A stretch of DNA of 64,000 bases from Phragmites australis (GCF_958298935.1 NC_084928.1:18693501-18757500), one strand, 5' to 3'; shown: positions 32,650 through 43,786, numbered from the stretch's first letter. Numbers and translations: made by a program. Notes: a model not told the origin generated them from the sequence alone.

Positions 32650-33430
32650 GTGCCGGCGTCAGCTGCTCCACATCTGATGTGGATTGTGCAGCGTCCAACT
32701 TTCTTCGCTCCACAAGGGTAGACGGCAAAACCTACCGGCTCTCAAGTGATCATGACTGGTGGCCCCGACGGCCCGTGCTACAATTGAGGTCGTGTCGGCC
32801 ACTATGCTCTTGATTGCCCATATCCGAAGTCGGGAGCCGTGGTGACTACTCCAAGGCCACCACCAGCTCAGTCTGCACCTCAGTCCTCTTAGGTGACCCA
32901 TGTCTCCAAGTGTGGTCAAGCATGCCACACCACAACTGAGGACGTTCACGAGAGTGACACCGTCGAGCATTGCATTCACATTCTGTCATAGCTCCAGCAG
33001 TTGTTCTTTTCGATTCTAGAGCTTCTCACTGCTTCATAGCGGTAAGTTATACTCGGTGTCATGGATTGACAGTCAGCACCACCCCTACGCCCTATCTTAT
33101 AGATGCACCTGGAGCCAAGGTCCTTATTAAGCAATGTGTGCCCAACACCTCGATAATCATCAATGGGATGTCTTTTGGTGTGAATTTGTTAGTGATGGAC
33201 TCGAAGGGGATATACATCATATTGGGGATGAACTGGCTCACCAAGAATAAGGCGGTCTTAGATTGTGCTCAGCGGACAGTTACTCTAAATGGTTCGTCTG
33301 GCACCCGTATTCAATTGAAGCTTGAGGGTGTTGAGTCTTGTCTCTTTGCTTTGAAGGTTGTCCCCACCATAGAACTGTTAAGTATTCCTGTGGTGTGGGA
33401 ATTCCCAGATGACTTTCTGGACTCCAGTTC
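32650..33430 (+). pseudogene. Ty3/gypsy Gag zinc knuckle and protease fragment
   Basis: Plus strand. A zinc knuckle remnant at about 32778-32830 (GPDGPCYN, stop, GRVGHYALDCPYPKSG) lacks its second Cys because of a TGA. The protease frame from 32970 reads VVLFDSRASHCFIAVSYTRC, with Asp-Ser-Arg instead of the catalytic Asp-Ser-Gly. VNLLVMDSKGIYIILGMNWL and AVLDCAQRTVTLNGSSGTRI follow. This is the Tekay/Del-like type common in grasses. It ends at about 33420 (VVWEFPDDF) and changes abruptly to Tat antisense-ORF sequence. No RT follows. Confidence 0.8.
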
Positions 33431-33464
33431 GCCTCAAAGGCATGAACATACCAGAACAACACAG

Positions 33465-34339
33465 GCAAACCACAAGAAGATAGACATGGCTCTATTAGAT
33501 AAGAAAAGGCCCAAATACAAGAAGCAGAAGGGGGTAGTCAACATACTAAGACTTTGACCCCCTTCGGAAAGAAAAGAAAGCAAAAAATAGATAGCCTATG
33601 ATAGAGCTACATCTCTGGGTCGTCCACATGTGGAGACTCCTCCTGCGGAGCAACGACGTGAAGCAAAAAGACTACAGAGGGCCTCGATGCGCCTGCAGGC
33701 TTCGGATGAAGGGCGGGACTCCTCGATGAAGAACTCGGGTGAAGACCCCCTGGGGTGCCTAGAGTCATCTGATTGGCTATGTATCGCAGCGTCATGCTCC
33801 GGCCATGGCTCACCCATATAAGTTATGGAGGAAGTTCTCCAGAGCCACCCGAATCTCCACCAGAGGTACCTCTGTACGAACACCCTCGATCACGGAGTCT
33901 GGCACCTGCTGCTCCAGTACTTCGAAGGGGCCAACCCCCACTTGGTGCAGCAGGGTCAGCTAGAGCACCATAGCCACGCGTGTACTGGACCTGACGTAGG
34001 TCTCCGTAGCTCTAACCATGACCTTTGCAGCAGACCGAAGCCAGAAGAGCAGTATAACCGAAGCCTTTAAGTCGGAGGGTAGTGCCGGACACTAGCCCCA
34101 AGGCCGCTCATGGCATCGGAGGTGATCTGGGCAACTTCCGATGCAAGTGCAGCTAACTGCTGGCACTCCGAGTGCAGTACCCCCTTCGATGCCTGAGCCT
34201 CCTTTAGCTCTCGCCGCACCTCACCCACCGCAGCTCGAAGGGTCTCAACATCACCTTCGGCCAACACACAAGCCGTGTTGGCCATGTCGGTGAACTCCCT
34301 TGCCTCCCAGAGGTCTTCGATAGCCCTTCTGCGCCTCAA
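33465..34339 (-). pseudogene. Second copy of Tat antisense ORF, fragment
   Basis: Matches 5590-6500 over its length (flank ACATACTAAGACT and GGGTAGTCAAC in both). Minus-strand codons from 34339: coiled-coil VGEVRRELKEAQASKGVLHS, ECQQLAALASEVAQITSDAM, then a hydrophobic stretch. Further on come VGVGPFEVLEQQVPDSVIEG and MSHGRSMTLRYIANQMTLGT near 33813-33760. It is joined to gypsy protease on one side and CACTA sequence on the other, so it is a displaced fragment. Shared retention of the reading pattern supports a protein-coding past. Confidence 0.65.
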
Positions 34340-34344
34340 GTTTT

Positions 34345-34939
34345 TGGTCCTCTGTAGTCATACCGTACTTGTCGATCTTTACACCCCCTGGGAGTCTGAC
34401 CCATTGGCACCAGAAAAGAGAAACCTTTAACACTCCATAGTTGAGCTCCCAGATCTACTCTATGAATTCGTAATAGGTCTCCCTATTTCCATTGTAGTCA
34501 TAGGCATCTATATGGACATCGCTATTTTGGTTGGAGCTCTTATTAGCTTGAGCTCTCCAATAAAATGTATAGCCATTCATGTCATATCCTTAGAATGTGA
34601 GGATTGTAGTAGATAGTCCGTGAGCCAACACATTCAATTGAGCACACTCTATCTGCCTATCCATCACCTGACTGCATAACTAAGTGCCAAAATGACCTTT
34701 GTGGTATCACGCGATCCAAACATCGGACTGGTGTGTAGCATCTTCTAGTGTTCTTCGACATACGAGTCCACTACAACTGATTGTTGCAGAACTGCAAAAT
34801 GTGCTTGCAAGAATGAAATAGGGTCGTTAGTGCGGAATGCATTTGCACCTATCATCCCTTTCCCCTGTAGTCTCCCCTCATGGCGAGATACATGCACACC
34901 AATCGATTTGAGATTCATGTAGTCGACGCAGAAATCAAT
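34345..34939 (-). pseudogene. CACTA transposase C-terminal domains, broken
   Basis: Minus strand, from 34935: MNLKSIGVHVSRHEGRLQGK, then SFLQAHFAVLQQSVVVDSYV, the end of the DUF4218-type region of En/Spm transposases. After about 34620 come MNGYTFYWRAQANKNSDVHI, YYEFIE, stop, IWELNYGVLKVSLFWCQWV and GVKIDKYGMTT, the DUF4216-type region. Domain order fits the C-terminal half of the protein. Stops at about 34453 and 34620 disable it. It is interrupted on the right by an LTR starting at 34940. Confidence 0.75.
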
Positions 34940-35545
34940 TGTAACACCCAGTTTTAAACTACCAAAATTGGGCACAACACATGTATGCCAGGATCTAGTT
35001 TCATACATGTGCTTACATCATCAGTGTTATCATCACAATGCCATTATTACAACATCGTATTTAGCTTAATACAAAAGGACCCGAGGGTCTAAAAGAAAAC
35101 ACAGCGGAGAACAAAAAGGGGGGAGGGGGTCTTTAGCGCCAACGGTTCCATCTTCCACAGGCGGCGACCGGGGGCACCACAGCCTATAACAGCAGCTCCG
35201 GGTTGAAGCCGTCATTGTCGAAGGCTCCAGCTTCATTGATGGCTTCTAAACGGCGGTAGAATGCAGGGTAGGGGACAACAAGTGAGAGTACAAAGATTAT
35301 ACTCTGCAAGTGTAGGGAAGAACATGATATGCGGCTTAAGTCAAGGAAAGGCTTGACACTGGCTAACAGCACTAAGCAACTATGACCTGTCTATGACTCC
35401 AACAACAGGCATCCTATTTACTAAGTGTGAAGACACTGCTATAACCAAAGGGATATGACACACCGGATTCCATCCGACTACCAAGACTCACTAGGTAATT
35501 CCATTACCTGGCTACCGCAACTAATCCTGAAGATCCAGTTGAGTG
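34940..35545 (-). repeat. 3' LTR, truncated
   Basis: TGTAACACCCAGTTTTAAAC at 34940 matches the right LTR at 37982 (TGTAACACACTGTTTTAAAT). Similarity continues for about 590 bp to CAACTAATCCTGAAGATCCAG near 35543, then it breaks into RNase H coding sequence. Confidence 0.8.
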
Positions 35546-35985
35546 AAAATATACTTCAAGCTTTTATGATCAGAATAGATTTCACATCTCTGACCAATCA
35601 GATAATGCCTCCAGATCTTGAGTGCGTGAACCACTGCGGCTAGCTCCAAGTCATGTGTCAGATAATTCTCTTCATGTTTCCTTAACTGCCGGGATGCATA
35701 TGCAACAACATGACCTTCTTACATGAGCACACATCCCAAGCCTTGACGGGATGCATCACAATACACCGAAAACGGATTCTGAGTATCTGGCATGATCAAA
35801 ACTGGTGTTGAGGTCAACCTCTTCTTTAATTCATTGAAACTAGCTTCTCGAGCTGTTGTCCACTTGAACTCTGCTCCTTTTTCTAGCAGTTCTATCATTG
35901 GCTTCACTATCTTCGAGAAACCTTCTATGAAACGACGATATTATCCTGCTAGACCAAGAAAACTGTGAATCTCGGACCAGTCACA
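35546..35985 (-). pseudogene. RT thumb and RNase H fragment
   Basis: Minus strand: WSEIHSFLGLAG near 35970, then GFSKIVKPMIELLEKGAEFK, REASFNELKKRLTSTPVLIM and FSVYCDASRQGLGCVLM (first RNase H Asp). After a frame change the remains of the [24 protein letters not shown] block appear near 35690-35640. The piece is flanked by deletion joints on both sides. Confidence 0.85.
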
Positions 35986-36756
35986 GGGGCGTTGAAGCGG
36001 GGGCAGGTGTTACTACCAGAAGACTGACCCTGTAGATGGTGCTTACGCTCTTCACCCAGATTCTAGTGCTTCTTCTCCATGATGAAGGCCCTATCTACCA
36101 GCTTTTGGAAACTAGGGTACTCATTGGCGGAGAGGGCATACTACAGACCATTGTTAAGACCCTCAAGAAAGCAATTCTGCTTCTTCTCATCCGTGTCGAC
36201 GTTGTTGGGGGCGTAGCGAGACAATTGAGTAAACTTCATGAGGTACTCCCTCACAAACATAGGTCCTTGCTTGATACTGAGGAACTCCTTCCTCTTTACC
36301 TTTATTTCTCCAGCGGAAGTTGTTTCGGAACTCTGCCAAGGTGATCTCCTCGGGATCCTCATGAGCGACAGTGTAAGCAATCCACCACTCCTGAGCTGGC
36401 CCAATCAGCTGGTGGGATGCAAAGAGGACTTTCTCCCTTCCATTGCATTGAGCTATCTGAAGCTTGCTATCAATTGTTTTTAGCCAATCATCTGCCTCCA
36501 TTGGCTCCATTGCCTAAGAGAAGGTAGGTGGCTGGGTGCTCAAGAAAGTCTGGAGCCGGGACTGTGGCTACTGCGGTAGTGCCTGCTGAGCTTGGGGTTG
36601 CTGGTTGATTGCTTGGACCAAGCCTTGAAGAAGAGTCATGACTTGGTTGGCGTCCATGAGGGGTGGCAGGGGAGGAAGATCGTTGTTGTTCGCAGCGTTG
36701 TCGTTGATGTTGTCGTTGGTGTTGTTGGTGTTGTTGTTATGTCTGGTGTTCACCAT
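35986..36756 (-). pseudogene. Gag, broken
   Basis: Starts MVNTRHNNNTNNTNDNINDN at 36756, an Asn-rich head, then LPPLPPLMDANQVMTLLQGL. The core is EPMEADDWLKTIDSKLQIAQ, FASHQLIGPAQEWWIAYTVA and EEITLAEFRNNFR. After a shift comes FLSIKQGPMFVREYLMKFTQ and LSRYAPNNVDTDEKKQNCFL. This is the retrotransposon Gag domain that assembles particles. Stops near 36568 and 36520 and a shift near 36330 break it. The zinc knuckle is lost at the deletion joint near 35990. Confidence 0.85.
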
Positions 36757-37049
36757 TTGTTGTTGCCAAGGTACGGGGAACATAAGAGAAAAGGAAAGGC
36801 GGAAAACGAGACAAGAACATAAAAGAACTGATAGGAACTGAAGGAAATAGATAGAAAGGACTCCCAACTATAATATTATTAACTGATGAAAATGCAGAGG
36901 GGAAACCCCTACATCACACCAACACTCAATCAAAGATCCAACTCATAACAAGGTTCAAACAACAGACTCAAGCACAAGCACACACACGAACAGACGACAC
37001 AAGACAACAAGGACACACGGGACTAAACGACTTATTCAGCTAGGGACAT

Positions 37050-37804
37050 CTTCTTAGCTCGACTCTACTCTTGGCCTGTTGTGCCTGAAGGGCCTGGAAC
37101 ATCTGCCTGATGAAGCCTCTTGCGCGGAGGAGAGCGGGGTGGTGCAGGCGCGGGTGCCAGTACCGGTACCGTGGGAACCTCGTTGAGGTGCTGGTCAGGG
37201 TCCTGTAGCATCACCTCCAGCTCGTAGATCATCTGCTCGTGCTTGGCGTGGCGTTGGTGAAGATCCTCCAACTCGTCAAGTGCTCTGTCCAGCTCAACGT
37301 AGAGAGGTGGATCTGCTCTCTCAGACGGAGATCTGCTCCGTTGCCCACGGGTGCAAAGGTGACCTCCAGGCTGCCTGACGGGCGCTGCAGGAACTTCCCG
37401 AACTGGGTGTGGCTGAGGTCTTGTCTGTTCTCCTGGCAGAGAATAGCCAAAGCCTGGTGAGCGATGTCCTCCATCCCTGCCTCGAACATAGCTCTGAGGA
37501 TGGTGGCGGTGTGGACTCGACGAACTCGATGAAGACCGTCGTCGGAGGGCTTCTCGAACATGGTCATCTCCACTGACCAGGAGTAACCACATCCTCCCAG
37601 CGGAACCCTGACGCCTCTGAAGAGTGGAGCATCGTGGTAACCAAGACCCTGCAGCAGGTACCACAGAGTGCGGCCGAAGTACCCAGTCAGTTGTCCATCA
37701 GAGTAGAACTTAGGTGGGGGTTTGTGCCTCCAAACTGCATCAGTAGGAACTTCCACGTCTGGCACAAGCACGTGCTTGTGCGGGGTGATCTTCATCCGGG
37801 CCAT
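37050..37804 (-). pseudogene. Extra ORF upstream of gag, copy 1
   Basis: Not recognised as any known retroelement domain. The ATG at 37804 opens a frame of about 165 related residues: MARMKITPHKHVLVPDVEVP, then DGQLTGYFGRTLWYLLQGLG, YHDAPLFRGVRVPLGGCGYS and SHTQFGKFLQRPSGSLEVTF. Compared with copy 2, about 10 bp are missing near 37310, moving the rest into another frame: ELDRALDELEDLHQRHAKHE, MIYELEVMLQDPDQHLNEVP and a basic tail SPPRKRLHQADVPGPSG. The second half looks like coiled coil. The ATG directly follows an intron-acceptor-like TTACTGAT...TGTTAG. A nucleic-acid-binding or particle role would be a guess. Confidence 0.65.
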
Positions 37805-37965
37805 CTAACATTTTGAAGAGAGACCGAAATCAGTAACCATTTTATAAAGAACAGTAGACTAAGAAAGGAAAAACTGGAAGAAAAACAACTTTGCAAAAGT
37901 AGTTTGTACAAACGTAAGTCCTTAGCGCGTCCATACTATCTAGGCTGCGTCCTACGGTCAACATG

Positions 37966-37977
37966 GCTCTGATACCA
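37966..37977 (-). other. Primer-binding site
   Basis: Minus-strand TGGTATCAGAGC, four bases from the LTR end at 37982; initiator tRNA-Met type. Confidence 0.9.
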
Positions 37978-37981
37978 CTTC

Positions 37982-39228
37982 TGTAACACACTGTTTTAAA
38001 TGGCCAAAACCGGGAACAACACATGTATGTCAGGATCTAGTTTCATACATGTGCTTACATCATTAGTGTTATCATCATAGTGCCATTATTACAACATCGT
38101 ATTTAGCTTAATACAAAAGGACCTGAGGGTCTAAAAGAAAATACAGCGAAGAACAAAAAGGGGGGAGGGGGGTCTTTAGCGCCAGCGGTTCCACCTTCCA
38201 CAGGCGTCTACCGGGGGCACCACAACCTAGAATAGCAGCTCCGGGTCGAAGTCGTCATCGTCGAAGGCTCAAGCTTCATTGATGGCTTTTTAATGGCGGT
38301 AGAATGCAGGGTAGGGGACAACAAGTGTGAGTACAAAGATTGTACTCCGCAAGTGTAGGGAAGAACATGATATGCGGCTTAAGTAAAGGAAAGGCTTGAC
38401 ACTGGCTAATAGCACTAAGCAACTATGACCTGTCTATGACTCGAACAACAGGCATCCTATTTACTAAGTGTGAAGACACTACTGTAACCAAAGGGATATG
38501 ACACACCGGATTCCATCTGACTACCAACACTCACCAGGTAATTCCATTACCTAGCCACCCCAACTAATCCTGAAAAAGTCCAGCTTGCTCTTGTCCGAGA
38601 GCACGGCTGATCGACCAGATTGATACTCTGTAGAGTTTGCACTGCTTTCCCCACAAGTCATGATTCCCGTGTTACTCCATACATCCGCGGTGTGGAGTCG
38701 GGGTCTCACTACAAGGCCTTTACAAAGCTCCCTCTAACCTGCAGGCACCTACTGAGGTTCCACTGCTAACAGACAATTACATTGCTGCAGAAGGCCCCTC
38801 TTGTGCCTCTTATACCGACCTATGGTGCCCACAAAGCTAGAAGGTGGCTAATTAGTTGACCAAGTTGTACCCATATAGGCTTCATGGTTGTGCGGATATA
38901 ACTTGGTTACATGCCCAAGAACTGGTCCTTAGGACCCCACACAGATACAAACACAAACATGCCATAGCCTTCTCTTCAAACCATCCATTCTGTTGGGGAT
39001 TCCTATATCATGTTGTTACAAAAAGAATTACCATCTCCCAACATTACTGCATAGTTCATTAGTCAATATTAAGATTTCCCAAGCAAGACTGCGCTAGCAT
39101 AAACTACCCATTTTCATAACATGATGAACAACGGCGACAAGAAAAAAGAATTCATTCAAAACTAGTAAACCCTAATCATGGGACATCATATTTGACAAGC
39201 ATGCATATTGAAGGATAAAAACTACACC
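37982..39228 (-). repeat. 5' LTR, minus orientation
   Basis: Begins at the primer-binding site. The first 590 bp are shared with 34940-35545 and, inverted, with 39229-39804. The outer part (38575-39228) is unique in the window. The limit is set by the start of the inverted copy and is approximate. Confidence 0.65.
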
Positions 39229-39804
39229 TGCAAATCCTACGGTTGGGTAGCCATGTAATGGAATTACTTGGTGAGTCTTGGTAGTCGGATGGAAACCGAT
39301 GAGTTAATCCTTTTGTCATAGTTGTGTCTTCACCTAGTAAATAGGATGCCTGATGTTGAGGTCATAGGCCATAGTTGCTTAGTGCAGTTAACCTGTGCCT
39401 ATCCTTTCCTTGACTTGAGCCCCATAGCATGTTTTCCCTACAGTTGCGGAGTACATTTTTGTACTCACACTCGTTGCCCCCTTCTTTTTCCCCTTTTGCT
39501 GATCAGAAGCCGTCAATGAAGCTTCAACCTTCGACGAGGACAACTTCAACCTAGATCTGCTGTTCTAGGCTACTGTGCCCCCGATCAACGCATGCGGATG
39601 ATGGAAGCTCCACTGGCGCTGAAGACCCCCTTTTGTTTCCGCTGCGTTTTTCTTTTAGACCCTCAGGTCCTTTTGTAATAAGTTAAATAACGTTATAATA
39701 ATGGCACTGTGATGATACATTGATGATGTAGCACATGTATGGAAACTTGATCCTGGCATACTTATGTTGTGTCTGGTTTTGTTCCTTTAAAATTGGGTGT
39801 TACA
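39229..39804 (+). repeat. Partial LTR, plus orientation
   Basis: From TTGGGTAGCCATGTAATGGA to AAAATTGGGTGTTACA. It is the inverse of 37982-38570, with visible divergence and small indels. Together they make an inverted repeat of about 580 bp arms and a spacer of about 650 bp. Confidence 0.75.
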
Positions 39805-39808
39805 GAAG

Positions 39809-39820
39809 TTGTATCAGAGC
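39809..39820 (+). other. Primer-binding site, mutated
   Basis: TTGTATCAGAGC, one base off the initiator tRNA-Met complement, four bases after the LTR end, the same spacing as copy 1. Confidence 0.8.
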
Positions 39821-39950
39821 AGTGTTGACCGTAGGACGTAGCCTAGATCGAATGAACATACTAAGGATTTATATTTGTACAAATTACTTTTGGAAAATTG
39901 TTTTTCTTCCACGTTTTCCTTTCTCTGTCTATTGCTCTTTATAAAATGGT

Positions 39951-39981
39951 TACTAATTTTTTGTCCTTTTCAAAATTTTAG
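39951..39981 (+). promoter_or_regulatory. Possible 3' splice site before the extra ORF
   Basis: TACTAAT (branch-point-like) at 39951, a pyrimidine-rich TTTTTTGTCCTTTTC, then TTTTAG ending at 39981, directly before the ATG at 39982. Copy 1 keeps the same layout on the minus strand (TTACTGAT at 37836-37829, TGTTAG before 37804). Confidence 0.4.
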
Positions 39982-40725
39982 ATGGCTCACACGAAGATCA
40001 CTCCGCGTAAGCGCGTGTTGGTTCATGAGGTGGAGATCCCTGCTGGTGCAGTCTGGAGGCACCAACCCCCAGCTGAAGTCTACTCCGATGGACAGCTTGC
40101 CAGATTCTTCGCCCGCACACTATGGTACCTGCTGCAGGGTCTCGGCTACCACGACGCTCCTCTCTTCAAGGGCATCAGGGTTCCGCTTGGACGACGTGGT
40201 TACTCCTGGTCAGTGGAGGTGACCATATTCGAGAAGCCCTCCGACGACGGTCTTTGCTGAGTTCACCGAGTTCACACTACCACCTCCCTTAGAGCTACGT
40301 TCGAGGCAGGGATCAAGGACGCCACTCGCCAGGCTCTAGCTGTTCTTTTTCCTGGAGAATAGACAGGACCTTAGCCACACCCAGTTCGAGAAGTTCCCGC
40401 AGCGTCCGTCAGGCAGCCTGGAGGTCACCTTCGCGTTCGTGGGCAATGTAGCAGATCTCCGTCTGAGAGAGCAGGTCTGCCTCATTGCCGCCCTCTACGC
40501 TGAGCTGGACAGAGCACTCGACAAGTTGGAGGATCTACACCAGCGCCACGACGAGCATGACCACATGATCTACGAGCTAGAGATGATGCTGCAGGACCCT
40601 GACCAGCTCCTCGACGAGGTTCCCCTGGCACAAGCACCCGCAACTGCACTGCTCCATTCTCCTCCACGCAAGAAGCTTCGTCAGGCAGATGTTGCAGGCC
40701 CTTCAAGCACAGTAGGCCAGGAGTA
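39982..40725 (+). pseudogene. Extra ORF upstream of gag, copy 2
   Basis: Start ATG at 39982: MAHTKITPRKRVLVHEVEIP, then SDGQLARFFARTLWYLLQGL and YHDAPLFKGIRVPLGRRGYS, up to a TGA at 40258. The sequence continues in related but shifted frames to 40439. The last part (40439-40725) is open: ADLRLREQVCLIAALYAELD, RALDKLEDLHQRHDEHDHMI, YELEMMLQDPDQLLDEVP and PPRKKLRQADVAGPSS, stopping at 40726. It is about three quarters identical to copy 1 by eye. The helical second half and basic C-terminus are conserved. No known family is recognised. Confidence 0.65.
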
Positions 40726-41273
40726 GAGACGAGCTAGGAGGATGTTGCCACACCCGGTTTTAACGGACAAAATCAGATGTGGCTTATGTGTGTCCAGGAT
40801 GTTCAACACACATAAGGACGTCATAGGTAAAGTAACAAAAGCAATACTTCTATTAAATAAACGTTAAACTCTTACAACAATTAACATATATTGTCTTCTA
40901 TGAAGATATCTACAGCGAAACAGAAGCACTGGTGCCCAACAACACCGCAGTCAACTGACCGGGAGATATGCGCCTAGAACGTCACAACCTCGTCTTGTTA
41001 GTCTTCAACACCTTCACTCACTGAGCAGCAGCATACATGTCGCATGGTATAGGGAAAATAGCAAGAGTGAGCACATGACGAGCTCAGCAAGTGTGGGAAA
41101 GATAATGATCTGCAGCCTTATATCAAGAATAGGCTAACGTATGGTATATTTGCGTAAATGCGAGTAATGAAAACATATTTGGACTCAAAATATTAAGCAA
41201 TTATTGAGTGAACGTAACCCATATAGTCCAACATGCAGCATACAAGGCTCCCCACCTTGCATACCATAACTGT

Positions 41274-41421
41274 CTAGTACTCCTTGTACTATAACCAAAA
41301 CCACAACCATCTAGTACTCCCTGTACCAGAACCATAACCACAACCATCTAGTACTCCCTGTACCAGAACCATAACCACAACTATTTAGTACTCCCTGTAC
41401 CAAAACCATAACCACAACCAA
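41274..41421. repeat. 37-bp tandem repeat in long LTR
   Basis: CTAGTACTCC words at 41274, 41311, 41348 and 41385 (TTAGTACTCC), exactly 37 bp apart; each unit also contains ACCATAACCACAAC. Confidence 0.85.
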
Positions 41422-43763
41422 ATCCATAACCACAACCCATAATCACAACCCACTAATCATGTGAGGATCCAAGTCTCTCATAACCATGAGCACGAATGTT
41501 ATAACAGTTTTACACTCTGCAGAGGTTGTCCATCTTTCCCCACGAGTCAGTGAATTCCATGTTGCCGTGTTGCGCAAACACTTAACACACGCCAGTGGTG
41601 TGCCACCAAGAATTGCTGCATGACATTTGCCACCAACCAGAGACTAATCCAGTATGTGTCTGCCCACTTAATTTCACCGCCAAGCATTACGCGAGTTCAA
41701 CTCCTACCCAGAAGATCCCTTTTGCGCTGTCACAACACACACTGGATAGACTCTAATCAGTATGTCACGCCTTACTCATATTAGCCTCATGGTTGGTACG
41801 TTATTTCTTGGGTTGTCACTCCACGAACTGGTCCTTACTTAGGTTACTTGAGCAAACACTAAACCAACATCATAACCATGACAACCATCGAAACCACTTT
41901 GCTCAAGGCCTAAGGTTCCATGTTGCTAGACCATTAACAAATTAACCATCAATGTTGCATATGTTCATTAGCAAGATTATGACACTTCCCAGTATCCCAA
42001 AAAGCATGGCTAAGCAATCTACCCATAAAAGACACCTAACCATAAACCATCTAGGTTCCAAGGGATGATAAGGGAAAATCTAGGGAAAACCCTAAAATAG
42101 GTGACTACCCATCATATTGACACTGCATGCAATTTTGTAAAACAAAACATTTAAAAACATAGGTTCAAGATGTTCAAGGACACTTGCCTTTTACCCAATG
42201 CTGCTCAGTGTTGTCAAAATCTTGGTTTCGAAGTCCCTCGAATTGCTCCGGAATGTTATCGACTAATCACGAGAACTACCGATAAACAACACAAAGGAAA
42301 ATACTAAGAACAACATACCAAATATCATCAAAACACTTTTAAAACACTATGGCTGGATAGGGATGATTTTAGAAATATTTAGACGCAAGAATCACCTAAA
42401 TCGGAGTTAAGATGAAAAGAAATAGCTTTCGGGAAATGGATTAGGCTGGAAAGGAAAAACTAGTTTACTGGAGTTATCTTCCTATGGGAAAGGTTTTATT
42501 GCACATTCACTTGTCAGGCTTGACAACATTATTGCGCAAGATTCAAGAAGTGTAGGGCAGACTAGACTTCGCTGACTAGGCTAAGGAGAATGATGGGGCG
42601 CTGACTTGGCATGCTATGCAAGTAACATCTTGGATTAAAGAAGGGATACGCGGAGATCTAGTATCGACCACCTATGATGGATCAAAAAGGCTGAAGGTTG
42701 CACTTCTAGGTTAAGGATACTACTGGTCACTCTATGTAGCGGTGGTGGTTCGGGTTTCGTCGGAGATGGCGATTAGGCACGTGGCTACAAACATCAATGT
42801 CGGCTTCAGTGTTGTTTTAGTGAAATGAGGGAAGCATGGTGTAGAACTAGGAAAGATGAACTCAGCGGTATGGTTGGTTTTGGAAGGGGTCATTCGAGGT
42901 AGCGGCAAAACAGCAATGACTGCTTCTAGGTTTGGTGGTGGCCGCGAACAGATGCAGGAATGAAAACGCTCGCGTTCCAGAAGATTGGCTATGAAATTTG
43001 AGAAACCGTTTGAACAAAGATGTTCCTATATCTCGGGAACACAATGCTACGATATAGTTTTGGGTAGATCATCCACTGAGAGGAAGAACGAGCAACGGAG
43101 ATGAGACGGGTAATGGCTGCAACGTGCTGTGATTGGCAATGACGTCCTGGTCGTGTCACTGCACAAATGGGGATGGGCTCCTACAGTCACTTAGAAGACT
43201 CCCTGGGAGATGTCGTGACGTGGTTGGCGCATCCATACAGCTTTCGAATTGACGGGGGACACGAATGCAAATCCGGTGCGCGCGCAAAACACGTCCAGAA
43301 ACCGGACAGCGGGTATGTCGACCTTGATTGCGGTAGTTTGGCTACTCTACTGGCCGACCTGATTGGTGAGGGCGTGGGGAACATCATGGGACATGCACCA
43401 ATGAAAGGGCTTGGTGATTTGACCTCTGGTCGGTCGGGAACGTCGATGCCAATCGGCTACAGCACGGCTGTCTCGCGGCTGTCCGCGACAGCGACGACCG
43501 TGGCGGCGTAGATCGGGCTTTAGCTAGGGCTAGAGCTTGGCTAGGGACTTAGTACGATGCTAAAACATTAGTAAGGGAGGAGAAGAAGGGGTCCTCACCT
43601 TGCTTTGATGGTTGAGGAAGGAGGATTCACGGAAGAAGACGACGTAGCGCATCACGGGCGGCGGCGGCGGCTCCGGCGAACGGCGGCACTCCGGCGATGC
43701 ACGGGCATCAGCAGCAACTTCTAGGGCTTGGGGCATGGAATAGGGGTAGGAGAGGGCGTGCAA

Positions 43764-43786
43764 CTCATATATATAGGGCTAGGGGC
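43764..43786 (-). promoter_or_regulatory. TATA box of long LTR
   Basis: Minus-strand CCCTATATATATGAGTTGC, about 1.1 kb into the LTR, correctly oriented for transcription of a minus-strand element. Confidence 0.45.

Larger units (their letters stand above)
34940..39228 (-). mobile_element. Ty3/gypsy element with extra ORF, internally deleted, minus strand
   Basis: Reading leftwards: LTR (about 39228 to 37982), primer-binding site, an extra ORF (37804-37065), gag (36756-35990), a jump into RT-RNase H (35985-35550), then a truncated LTR (35545-34940). Protease, most of RT and integrase are deleted. Gag type resembles Tekay/Del-like elements of grasses. The unusual part is the ORF placed before gag. 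The head of the right LTR meets an inverted copy at about 39229. Confidence 0.7.
39229..40742 (+). mobile_element. Second copy of extra-ORF gypsy family, 5' fragment, plus strand
   Basis: Partial LTR (39229-39804), primer-binding site and extra ORF (39982-40725), then cut at 40742 by a long LTR. It lies head to head with the minus-strand copy, with LTR sequence facing LTR sequence. Gag and pol are absent. Confidence 0.7.

Noticed and set aside
43167..43511. 114-codon plus-strand ORF
   Set aside because: Lies inside the long LTR, antisense to its promoter, with no recognisable motif.
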